Below are positions 25,851 to 38,100 of a stretch of DNA of 64,000 nucleotides, piece by piece. Every line of letters begins with the position of its first letter. Position 1 is the first letter of the stretch. The notes beneath the pieces were generated by a model that was not told where the DNA came from, did not search any database, and saw nothing but the letters and a program-made list of their open reading frames with translations. This stretch comes from Chaetorhynchus papuensis (Eukaryota; Chordata; Aves; Passeriformes; Rhipiduridae), in assembly GCA_013396525.1 (NCBI GenBank), contig VWYX01000781.1:131479-195478 (forward strand), given 5' to 3'. A program made the position numbers and the translations under genes.

Positions 25851-28800
25851 CATCCACACACCCACCTAATCAACCACCATTCCAAAATTGTTTGGAGCAC
25901 CAAAGTGGTAGCAGAACTTGGGTCTCTTCTGCATTAAGTCCTTTCCATTCGTGTACTCCACACATAACAAACAAAAAAAGAGGCCACGTAATAACAGAGA
26001 TGGCCTTCTAAAAGCCATTTCAGCCAAAAAGAAGGGGTGTAAAAGCTCTGTGCCTGTTTACATCTCAGTCAGCATCTGAGGACAGAGGTGGGAAGGACAG
26101 GAGAAATCCAGAACTCTGTCTCCTGTGTGACGGAGCTTAGGGAAGCCACCTATGACTTGACACACTCCTCAAGCAGCTCACGTTTACTGACAGGATCCGA
26201 TATCTCACCACGTGGAAGTACAAGAGCATCTTGAAACTCTCTCACTACTCAGTAACCTAAAAATGTAACTAATTGCTAAGCAGCATATTAAAAAGGAATC
26301 AAAATCTTTCTTTTGTCATTAAACAATGGTGAATACTTGGTCTCCTTTCCAAGGATAGGATTTAGGTGTCTCAGTCCATTAGTAATTTGAAGAATGTACT
26401 GTCAGTTTTCATACCTTATAATACTTAATTTTCCTCCAAACAATTTCAGAAGCCTGTATCAATCACCTCATCTTGTAAAAAATGTGAAGCATCTCCTTTG
26501 GGAGTGACTGATGGAATGATTTTCATGGAGCAATTAATTATTCTAAGATTTTAACTAATAGTTGGACACAGAAACAAAACCAGAAAAATTATTTGGAAAA
26601 CAAAGTAAATTTAGGAAAAAAGGACAATGGAGGAACTAAAAGAAAGGAGAAGAAATTAACATACAATGAGCATTACCTGAATTTCTGCATAATTCTATTT
26701 AGTTCATTAATATAATGTAGCTTCTTTGTTCTACTCTTGAGACTTAATTATCTCTCACAAAACACACCCAGACATTAAAGTCACTGTTAAAATAAAACAG
26801 CTGAGCATGACAGGGCTGGGAATAAGGGTTTTCCACTGCTTACCTGATAGTGTAATTTTAAAAAAAACCCAAATTCTTTATCTGTAATTCATCATTGAGT
26901 AAATATCACACAGGTTGAAATAACTGTATACAGAAGCAAGCTGCTTAAAGAAACTGAAAGGTGCCAGGAAATTGGGACAGACAGGTTTTGGTGTGCAAAA
27001 ACCAAAGAAATGCTTTCTGCTAGACTCTCTTGCTGGCAGACGTCTTTCTACAGACTAAAACTTGAATTTACAGATCTGTTTGTGTGCCATGCAACACCTA
27101 CAGCCGATGAAAATTAGTACTATAAAGATAGTTAAGTACTTAGAATTAATTTAAGAAACTCCAGAAACGGTTTCCACAACCAAATGAGGACACCATGTGT
27201 CTGTGGGTATTAGTTTATTTAATTCTTTATCGTCACTAAGAGCAAGTAAATTATGCTGATACAATTGGTAAACATATACATTCGCTAGAGCCCCCCACAA
27301 TCCCACAGAGCTAAGGGAAACATTAAGGGATGTTACAGGATTAATGCTTTCGTTCTACAACATGGATATATGGCTTTCATACAAGTTTTAAAAAATTGAA
27401 AAGGTAACACACTGCTAGCTTACAAAATCAATATACAAACTGGAAAATAAAGGAAAAGGAACAGGAAAAGAAAGTAACCCATGAGAAGATATATAGCACT
27501 GGTTTAATAGATATATACAGAATTAGAAATCCATTGAACATGAGATTCAGGCTTTAATTTGTTATTTTGTCTTTCATTTCACTTTTCGGTTTAACACTCA
27601 AACTACAAATATTCAGATGGTTTCTCTCTTTACTTTTACTTTTCCATCTTATTTTACCCATTTTCCTCAGTTTTTATTGGCAGAGCAAAAGACTTTTTCT
27701 GCCTATATTTCTATGTTCACACCTGACTGAAGCAGTTCGTCCACTTTGAAGCTTTGAACAAAACCCTTGCAATGTACTTGGTGTGACAGAAGAGAACATC
27801 ACTGTGATAGTAAGTCCTTTTGGCCATTTCATTGGCATGTGTTTTGCATTTCCCTTGGACACAGCTACCCTTCAACTGAAGTGCTGGCAAGTGGGAAGAA
27901 ATCTAGCTCTTCACCCTACTTGTGTATTCTCACTTAAGTAACAACACCGGACAAAAAGCTCTTTCATTTCACCCACAGCCTGAAAACGTGGCAGTGCTGG
28001 TTGTGATTCACATTTAGAGTTATGCATGCACTTCCCTAGAGTTTTGCTTCCCCATATGTGTATGTTTATATATCTAAATCTATGTGTGTGTATTTAGAGA
28101 GCTGCTGTCTCTGATGCTGACATCTGTGTTAGGTGGATTCTAGCTGCAAGCTGCAGCCTGTCTCTGCTTCAGACCACCTCAGCAACCACAACACACTCTG
28201 GACTGTCACAGCCATTTCCTTCAGCTGTAAAAGTCTACATGAACTACATAATTATGACATGGGGAGTGCAATGAATGACCTAATGAGAAAAGTTAAATAA
28301 TGTCTTGTTGCCAGGTAGATTAGAGTGAGGGCGTTCAAACAGCGAAATTAATTGAATGAAATTGGCTGTGGGTAAGACAGCCCTGCAGAGGCTATGCATT
28401 TTTCTAGCTTTCCATCACTGAACTCAGGGTTAAAGGTTTTGTACAGTCTTTAACTCTCAGTGACTTTCTGAAAATGGAATACTTGTGAGCCTCTGTTTTA
28501 TCTCATCAATAAATCCACTCATTGGACAAGTTTTCAGTTTTGTTGCAGGTTTTGTTTGTCATCGTGGATTTTTAAAGAAAGGAATAAAATCTGTAGGTAC
28601 AGCTTTTTTCATACATAACTTGCTCAAAGCCAAGTGATTTAAAGGCTAGGAGATACCTACAGAGTTCTTTACCCATCTGGGACTCCAAGACACTCCATAT
28701 TGAAATGGCAAACTGCAGAAAGGGCCAAAGGATTGTACAACCCCACCAATGAGATAATAATTGTTGAATATAGTTGAATTCTCACGTTTTCCCAGATTTT

Positions 28801-31800
28801 TGCTACATTCAGAGTGATGAGGCCACAAGACAAATGGCTAGTTGTGAAGAGTAGCAGAAAGGGGCCTTTAGGAAAATTATTAGATTTCAGCATTGTTTAG
28901 TTTTGGTCCAAAAGCAAAGTTTGATGCTGCTATGAACGAGACTACCTACATCTCTCCAACTGCAAACAGCCATGGGTGGAAGAGGCTCTCTCCATGCTCT
29001 ACACCTGCTCAGGAAAGACTTTCACTATCCCTGAAACTCTATGCACCATGATAATTTGATGACAAAAGAGGACAGTGGTAAAGGATACAGCTTCTTGCCA
29101 CTATTTATCTAGTTAGGGTGTTTTTCTGTTTTCTGGGTTTTTTTGTTTGAAGGCAGACACTCCTGCATCAATGCCTCTAATTTTTGAGATGATCATTTGA
29201 TAATTTCTGTTCCCTGGGAAGTCTTGACCAGGCTGAGTTATGAGGAAAGTTTTATCAGCAATCCACCTTCCCAGAGAATCCAGGGACTCTCTTTGCTCAT
29301 TATCATACTTACTTAGTCATTGTCATATAGTGATTAACAAGTTGCTACTGTGTCTTTTAGTTTCAGAAGGACACAGCTGGAGGAACTTGATGGTATGGGC
29401 TTCCTGGGGCTGTTTTGCAACAGCCCAGGAAGAAACGGAGAATATAATCTCAAGGATGAGGAAAGATCAGCAACACCCCCAGAAGTTTAACTGAGAGGTA
29501 GAGGTCCTTAGCAGAATTGACAGGAAACCTATAAATGCCATGAAAATTATGGATAAGTGTGGGAAGGCAGGCAACAGGTATAATCTGTCTCTGCAAAGGA
29601 GAGAACTCAGTCTCAACTTCGGAGAAGTGCTGTCCTTGAGAATTAGAATGGATTGAATACAAGACACCTACCCCCACTGACATACTGCTCCCCCTTCCTA
29701 TTAGGATTTGGGAGACATGAAAGCCTGCTGTGGCATATCAAAATGGTATACACCTCACCAATATATTGCTTTAGAAAAGGGGAGAGTTTACATTGCTAAT
29801 GTTGCTGCAGTTCCTAGACTGAGGGAAAGTCAGGTTATTGTCCCACCCTCAACACTGACATTTGCCTGTATACTATTATCTCTTTTTAATTTGCCTCCAG
29901 TTGATCACTTTCTTTTGAGGCTGGAGTGGGACTTTACTTTTCTGCAACACTTTATATTTTATTAGTTTTCATTAAGGCACAAATCAGGGAAAGCATAAAA
30001 ACAAATGTGCCAACCGGTAGCTCTGTCTTCTGCACTTAAGGAGAATGCAAAAGAAGTTTTGTATAAAATTCTCCTGACTTCCTATCTGTCTCTTCTTGAC
30101 CAAGTCTCCAAAGCTGCCTGTCGATACATTTTATAATTGTCATTCTTTAATTTCTTCTAGCTTTTCTCCTTTGAAAAACAGTTCAAGCCCAGAATGTCAT
30201 TATGGAAATAAAAGATGAAAATCAGTAAATTGCAATTTAGTACCTACCTGCATGTACAACAAACATTTTCCCTTCCTGGAGCCTTGCCCAGAAGTTTTGC
30301 TGCACCTAACAGACTGTTAAATAGCCCAGGCTGACAAGCAATGATTCTCATTCACCATGGGCATTTCTGCCAGAAGACACATCTAAGTCAGAAAATGTCC
30401 CAGTCCTCAAATACTGTTTTAAATCAAGATATAGACAGGCCTAACTAAAAGAAGCATTGCCCCAGCTTACTTAGAGAAATGGAAGTGAGATACACCAAAA
30501 TATATTTAGGTTTAAACTGACTGGAATCCAGAGTCTGGATGCAGATTCATCCTTAGCTGATGTTCAGCAACTCACCATCTCTTTTCTAAGAGATTTAGGT
30601 GCTCAGAAAAAGGCTGTCATTTGGGGGATTTTTATCATCTCCCCATACTCTATTACAGCTGTAGCAAATGAAGATGTAAACCACTCCTCGAGAGGGACAT
30701 TCATGAAACAAATTTTTGTCAGTTAAACTAGGTAAGCAACACATCTATGCTAAGTCATTTTTCACTGTAATAGGATAGCACCAAGAGGGTAAACACGTTT
30801 TTCATCTGAAGTAGCCGCTCCCACAGCGCTGTCAGACAAGCTTGCCCTCCCAAAGCAGGAAGGGAAGAAGATTATTAAACAAACAAGGAGAAATTTCAAA
30901 ATGACTGAAGTAGAAACTGATCAAGATGTGTGGGAAGAGGTTTTGTTCAGAATCGTGCCTTTTGCTTTCTTGATAATGTCACCAGTGAAACAAGGGCTCC
31001 TGTTAGGTACCGGGTACTTCCTTTTAGAGCTGACCTGGCTGACTTAATGTTCCTCTGTGTTCTGTCATGAATTACTTTATCATCTCCTGAATAGCTACAG
31101 TTTCCACTGAATGTTTTCTTCTGGCTTATTGGAAATTTTCTTCTTCATTTTAAGTTTATTTTAAGATTTTGGAGTAACCATTACTCCAATTGCTGTCAAC
31201 GATACGATGCCAGTATAGATCCGAACATATGTGACTGAGTAGTACGTTAAGAAATGCTCTCCTATTTCACACCCTTTGCTGCATTTTCTTCTGGTCCTAG
31301 CATGATATTTTTTGTTTTGTTTCCTTTGTTTCTGTAAACTCTCTCCATGCAGGCCCTGTGCCACCACAGGAACTCGACTGGCTTCCTTCAAAAACTATCA
31401 GGAATGTTCCTTTAACAAGCCAGATAGGCAGTCAAATGAAAGGACCATAAGGTGCCAGAGGAAACACAGGGGAATTTATTTTCTTCATACTCACGGAGAT
31501 GGAAATAAGAAGTCACATCTAAGATTTGCTAAAGGATAGTCAAAGTGTTGGTCTCAGCATCATTCCCATTTCCTGCCAGCTCCCTATGAAACATGGACTG
31601 GATTAACCAGTGTGAGACAGTGGTGCAACAGTGTTTGCACTCAAAGCTGAACCACTTTAAGTGAACTGATGCAGCATTTAGACAGACAAACCTTTGGTGA
31701 GTGAAAAAGTTCCTTTCCCCCTTTGCTTTCAATCAGACCTACCAAACCATCAGTTTAAGTCTGAGGCATAAGCACAGGTAGACCTGATTAGACCATGAAC

Positions 31801-33605
31801 AAACCAAATAGCACCCAGAACCACCTAAATACGAGCATTTATGATTTCAGATTTGGTCATTGCACATCCACCATGCGTGGGGGACACTTTTAGCTATACC
31901 ACGGACTCAGGTATGTCTAACAGCATAGTCAAAATAACAAGGACATCAACACAGACTGCAAAACACACCCAAGGAGTCTGGGAAATAGTTGTGAGGCTAG
32001 CCTACCTTAAGCTACGTGCAGCCTTGGCTAGCAGGCTTCAGGAGTGTTTGGGAACAGAAGGACTTGCCTCACTGTGAGTCCAGATCAGCCGTACCCTCCA
32101 CGAGAGAAAACAGAGGGCAAGCTCTGAAGTTGTTAACAATTTTTTTTTTTTTTGCATAGAAAAGGGAGTGACGTTAGCACGAAAAAAAGAGACTCTGCTT
32201 GCCTACAAGCTAATCCCAAGAGAGAAATGTGATTTACTCAGATGAACACTACCTGCTGCAGCTTCACTGAAGTCAGTGGGTACCATGCAGGAGAGTACAA
32301 GGGAGACTGTTCCTCTTGGCCAGCAGGCAAGCCTGCAGCCTATACAAGTGGCAAAGCTTATTTCTTGCTGTTGAATTTTAAGATTTAGAATTCAGAAGCA
32401 ACGATTTTGAATTTAATTTGGGCACTGAAATCCCTTATGTTTCCTCTAAAAACTTTGGTCTGCTGGTTGTCATCTTGTTAAACAACTCTTTACTTTGAGA
32501 CAGACCAGCCATTTGTCAGATCTGTTTCCTACTTTGTGACTTCTCTCAGGACTCAGAATCATTTAAATTAGGTAAAAATGAGCAAACTGAAAAGCAGCTG
32601 GTTATAACTTTTCTTTTTTTCCCCCCGAAAACTATATTAAAAAAATCACAACTATTTTTATGCCAACTGAGCTTTTTCGAAGGTCTTTTTGCTTCTATAA
32701 AAATGGAAGAAAGCAAAAGGTACTGGTTTTATATTTCCCTTCTGTTTTACTAAAAGATAAACCAAAATTAATTTCATTCCTATTGGTTTCAGGTCCCACA
32801 AATTTTCCCTTTTTTGGTCAAAAATATGAACTACCTCTGGTGGTTTCCAAACAGGTTTCTCCTTTCATTTCCCACCAGACATACTATTTTTTAACCAGCT
32901 ATAATTAAAATCAACAGGAATATTGCCACTGATACAAAAGGGAGCTGGGTCAGGCAGAATCACAACAATTTCAGCTAGATCTTTTATGAACAGGATTTTC
33001 TCCCTTCTGTCAAAATGAACAAATAAAATACAGCATTTTTCAGCTTTTATAGGTAAAATGGAGGACACTGCCATCCACCAACACCGATATGCTGAAAAGC
33101 GGAAAGCTTTGTCATCATTCCACTTTGAAAAATCATTGCTAGACAATCATGAAAAATTAGGACTCTTTTATGTCCAATTGTTGAAAGATTGTAGATTTAC
33201 TGCCAACGTTCAAAATACGGTTAAGGAAAGGAGTGTTACTGGTTTTTACCTGTAGATGGTGACATTTTGGAATGAACATTATGCACACGTCCAAGAAAAA
33301 TCCATACTTGTAAGTACTCAACAAAATGCCCCCATCCTTTCCTTAAACAAACAATTTCACACAGTTATGCAGATGTAATCAGAAATTAAGAAGCAGGCCT
33401 CAATTTTTCAGATATAAGGTCCCAATCTTAAATATAAATGCATCCAGCCAGAGTGCTGTGTTCACACAGGGTACCACTGGCTTCAGCAGAGCTCCACACA
33501 GGCTCAGGTTCTGCTTGCATGGACTATGCAGATTGAGACCTATGGCAAGACTTGAGAAAAAAAATTTTTAAAAAACCCCTACATTGTTCAATATACAATA
33601 GACAT
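25851..33605. other. Non-coding stretch downstream of PTN
   Basis: About 7.7 kb of A/T-rich sequence between solo LTR copy B and the PTN 3' end. I recognise no gene, RNA or clear repeat except a T14 run (32140-32153). In mammals the next gene in this direction is far away, which fits an intergenic reading. Confidence 0.55.
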
Positions 33606-33845
33606 AATTTTCTAAATGAGTTTGGAGTCCTTTATTACAGGCCTCTAAAAATTGTTGTTAGGGTTATACATTAAAAATGCTACAGTAATAAAAAAAAAAG
33701 GATTTTTTTTCTGTGTTTGCTTTTTTTCTTCTATGGTACCATTAAGCTATAAATAATTTTAGGATAAAATGCCTAGGTATAAATGAAACTGTTAACTGAT
33801 CATGTTTGCTGATGTCCCTTTCTCACATTGCCCAAGTTGACTCCA
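33606..33845 (-). terminator. PTN: PTN 3'UTR with candidate poly(A) signal
   Basis: The stretch just after the TAG is A/T-rich and unspliced. An AATAAA on the minus strand lies at 33636-33631, in the context TAATAAAGGACT. It is followed in transcript direction by a T/GT-rich stretch (GTCTATTGTATATTG) suited to 3' processing. Parts of this UTR, such as GACATCAGCAAACA and the block around the AATAAA, look like the mammalian PTN 3'UTR as I remember it, so I treat this as the likely end region. No other AATAAA on the minus strand appears in the next roughly 2 kb. The exact cleavage site is inferred. A longer alternative end further left cannot be excluded. Confidence 0.6.
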
Positions 33846-33898
33846 CTAATCCAGCATCTTCTCTTGTTTCTTGCCTTCCTTTTTCTTCTTCTTGGATT
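33846..33898 (-). CDS. PTN: Pleiotrophin, last coding exon (basic C-terminal tail)
   Basis: The coding part is 53 nt: it completes codon 149 (G+AA = Glu) and encodes SKKKKKEGKKQEKMLD and a TAG stop at 33848-33846. This lysine-rich tail is characteristic of PTN and is known to contribute to glycosaminoglycan binding; a natural form that lacks the last residues has been described in mammals. The acceptor is gtcttgacag/AATCC with a T-rich tract upstream. The joined product has 165 residues (109+174+162+53 nt). It has one residue less than the human protein at this junction, reading Q-E-S rather than Q-A-E-S (human sequence from memory), and two fewer near the N-terminus. The exon is 15.1 kb from exon 4. 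Confidence 0.96.
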
Positions 33899-34929
33899 CT
33901 GTCAAGACACAACAATGACAATAAAAAATTAGTGTCTAGCAGGCACTGCAATAAATTTTATTTAACACCCGTGTAAGTTCCCCTTTTTTTCTTTTCGCCA
34001 CGCACATAAGAATTGTTTCCTGATTTTGAACAACGAAAGGGAAAAGAGAAGGAAAAGAAGAAAAATAACAGGAAAGGCCAAGGCAGTAGAGAAGATGGAA
34101 AGGGAGTCGCGTGTTCCGTTCAGAACCCTCCCTATCTGAGGGGCTGACCCTGCTTGGCATGCAGAGCATTGTCTCAGGAACTTGCCTGGAAAATAAGAAA
34201 ACAGCAGGCATTGCCTGGAGAAACCGGGTCACAGCTCAGTGGAGAGCTGGAAGAAAGCGTCGCACACACTACCCACACATAGACCCTTCCCCTGCTTCCT
34301 TTCTGCCTCATTGTCAGTCCTTGGCTTTCTCTGAATGTGCCAGCGGCTCCAGAGCATGGGGAGAAAGCTCTCTTGTTTCTTCAGCTCCTCCACTGCCAAC
34401 CCTTCCCCGTTCCCCCGGGACAGACACCTATGTGCACTCGGGAGGCAATGGGAGCTTGGCCTGGGGTCATGGGAGCACGGCCTGTCCAGCCAGCTGGGAC
34501 TGATGGGATGAGCAAAGGGCTAAGGAGCACCAGCTTCTCCAATGAATTTGGGGTAAATAAGGGAACAATGTGATGGTACAAGTGAAAATTTATGTATTGT
34601 ACCACCACCTGCAGTAGCTTTCACTGTACTGTAGGGTAGCGTGGTATTCTACAGGTAAAGGAAATTCACAGAGGGACTTAAAAAATTAAAACAAATTAAG
34701 AGGATTAGGTACTCTTGTGTCACATGTCACCTTGTAATGGGAAGAATAACAGCACTCACTGGGAACATGAGCAACTCCTTATTGGTATCAGCACAAAACA
34801 GCACAACAGGTACCACAGAGACATGGAAACAGAGCTGCTGTGAAGCATCTGTCCTGCAACCAAAACAGCAAGCAAGCAGACCCAGGTGTGCCTTAACCCA
34901 GACTTCATTAACCAAACCAAGCAGAGCTA

Positions 34930-35102
34930 TCACAGAATCGCAGAATATGCTGAGTTGGAAGGGACCCAGAAGGATCACCGAGTCCACCTCCTGGCCCTGC
35001 ACAGGACCACCCAAAAAAATCACACCATGTTGCCTGAGACTGCTGTCCAAGTGCTTCCTGAACTCTGCCAATCTTGCTGCCATGAACACTACCCCTGGTT
35101 AA
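34930..35102 (-). mobile_element. CR1 LINE fragment, short
   Basis: This is a reverse-oriented CR1 3' end in the PTN intron, from tcacagaatcgcagaatatg to about cccctggttaa. The gaatatgctgagttggaag signature is shared with the copy at 59309, which suggests the same subfamily. It is truncated to about 170 bp. Confidence 0.85.
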
Positions 35103-38100
35103 ACAACAGCTATCACCTTGAATGAGAAGAAAAGCACTTGGCCCTAAAGGTGGTACTGTTCTTTGTGAATATGATTCTTTTCCCTCTGACTCATTCACAT
35201 AACATTGTCAGTCTAGGAATCACCAGTTGTGGTAAGACCAGTTTGTTTTTATTAAAACCAAGGCAACTACACCAGCTTCTTTCAGGTACGGATAGGGCCA
35301 GGTACCTCCAGCACAAGGCAAACTTAGACTAGCACATTTCTCTGATAGTTGTTTTTCCTCTTCCTAGTGTTTCAAACCAACATTTTTTCTTCACCTATTA
35401 TAACAAGACAAAAATTGTTTCCAATAATCCTTTAGTCAAAGCAAAATAAAATACTTGTTTAGTCATATAATCTGCTCTAAAATCTCTTTCCTTTAAAAAT
35501 TTTGCTTAACTTTCAAAGGGATAATAATTTAAAAGAAGAAGTAATTTGTTTTCGTTTGAAAATGAATTTTTCTCCCCTGCCTTTGCGTGTGTCTGTGTGT
35601 GCTTGCATGTGTGTCTGAATGTAGTCTGGAGCTATTCACAAAATCTGACACTATTTCATAAGCTGTTATTAGAAAAAGTAATTTCATTTAGTTAGTATCT
35701 AATTTGCATTCAGTGAAAGCTTTTCCCTCCCCCTGCAAATTTCCTGTATCCCCCCTCAACCTCTTCTACCCACATCCTCCACTTCTAATTTTGCCTCTCT
35801 GTAAGACTGACCCTCCTGGATTCTGTATTGATTGCACTCTCCCTTATACTTTGTATTCCCCACACAACACCACTTTCTCCGAAAGAAACAGTGGCACTTT
35901 ATCAATCAGAGCGGCACTGGAATCTGTGAAATTTATTTAGACCCAGCAGAAGCAGAAGGGCACTATGCAGACTTCAACCAAATTTGCTACGAGCAAAGGA
36001 GACATACAAAAGCAGGCAGACTGCTAACAGGCAGACCCTGCTGAAGAGTTTGTGCAGCTCATGGCAGGAATGAGATCACCACCAGGAGAAAACTTCGGTC
36101 TGGAGTCGTGTGAATGCACCAGGTCCCCATCCTCACTTGACCTGAGGTAATAGACAACCCACTGTTTATCCATTTGCACTTAATCCCTGTGGGTCCACAT
36201 CTCTTCCTTTCTCAAGTCTTCCCTGCTGCCTACCTTGTGGTAATTTGCACATCATCCAAACTGCCAAACCCGTCTACCTACAAAGACAAGTGACTCAGCT
36301 TTGGGCCTCAGTGGAGTAAAACTGTCATGTGCCACATGTAGTTCCTCCCTCACTAAAAGTACTCACACCACCACGGCTTCATCTTTCCAACAGGTAATCT
36401 GTATTGATGCACAGCATACTTGCTCCATGAAATGACATGCATGCACAGAATTGTGGGAATATAAAAAAAAAAAAGAAAACTGCTCAAATATTTCCCAGCC
36501 CTTAGGCTCTTTTAAAATTCCTGCCACAGACACCAGTACCCATGTGCTGACCTATGAAAATGTTGATGTTCGTACACTCACACACAAGTCTCTCCACAGC
36601 TACACTCTGCCTGGTTTGATTATGCTCAGGTATGTACATACCATGGTATGCCCATGGCCAACAACATATAAAGTTGCTTTAGGATGCACTTTGCTCATGT
36701 TTTTTTAATTTCTCAACCTATTCATTGCATTTGTGTCATTCAGGCTTTTATTGTCCTCACCTCTGTTCACCCTATGCTACTATTTCCACTTTTATGACGT
36801 GCTATTGGGTCAGCTCACACAGCCACACTGGGAACCACATCACCTGCCAGTGCTACCCTCCCCAGCGTAACCAGGTGTGACCGGAAGGGTCACCATGCTC
36901 CAAAGGCTGACCAGTTGAGAGTGCAAGGCCAGCTATCTGCCAGCTCAGCAGTTCCATACTCCAGCATCAGCTGTAGCCATCTGTCAGTCAAGAGAGGGAA
37001 TGACCCCCTACATACACTGTGTCCAACAGTCCCCTTCAGTTTCCTGTTCAATACATGAAAATTATCAAAATTCAATTCATGTTAGCACAGAATGGACGTT
37101 AAGACCTTTGGTTCAGCCATTTCCTACGAGGCATCATAATGCGGTCCCATCAGAAATTGCAGTGACCCACTAAGCAGTCCCACTGAGCCAGCCTTTATCA
37201 CGGGGAAGCCACTGAGCTGATTCCACATCTCCCTGGTGCTGCAGAGCAGCGCGACCCCAGCAACACTCACCACTGAGCCAGAAGGAAGCAGGAAAAGCTG
37301 CCCAGCCCACTGAACAGGGACTACCCTGAGCAGAACGCAGCCATTTGCAGGCACTTTGGGCCTACAGCAGCTTCCTTCACCTCACCCACCCCACTGAGTG
37401 CAATATTTCCACAGGCAGAGCCACGGATCTGTGCACCAGCTGTCCTTTGCCTTCAGGGAATGTGCTTGCTGCAGACAAGTGCTACCAAAAATATAGGGAG
37501 ACACTGCAGTAAAACCACTTAACCAGATGAAATTCAGGTTCATCACACCAGCCCACACAGAATTTTCATCTGAATCTACTCACTGCCCTGTCTGCTTCCA
37601 AGTTAGGTGGCCCAGTTGTGCCAGACACCAGTTGGAGGAGTCATTATGTGCTATCTGTGGTAGAATTCAGGATCCAGAGAGACAAGAGCAAAGCAAAAAG
37701 CAGGATGATAATCCCAGATTTCAGAAGAGCAGACTTTGGTCAGTTCAGGGACCTGTTCAGCCAGGCTAAGTATCCTGTACCAGGGTGCAGGCACAGAGCA
37801 AATTCCAAATGCCTGGTAGTCCCTGCAGTGTGCAACAACCAAGCACTGCACAGCCACTCTGCTCCCCCCTGGAACCAATGCACTTCCAGAAAGATAAAAA
37901 ACAAACAGCCCTGCAGGAGCAAAGTGTGCCAATGCACAGACACTGGATTATCTAATCATTCATCACCAGAATAACCCTATGAATTGCTGCAAGCCTTAGA
38001 ATTACTCACAGGATTAAAAACTGTGTGGTCACGGCTAAGCACTGGACCCGCTTCTGCGGGCTCATGATGACCAGGAACAAAAATTCCAGTCAGGGTCTTA

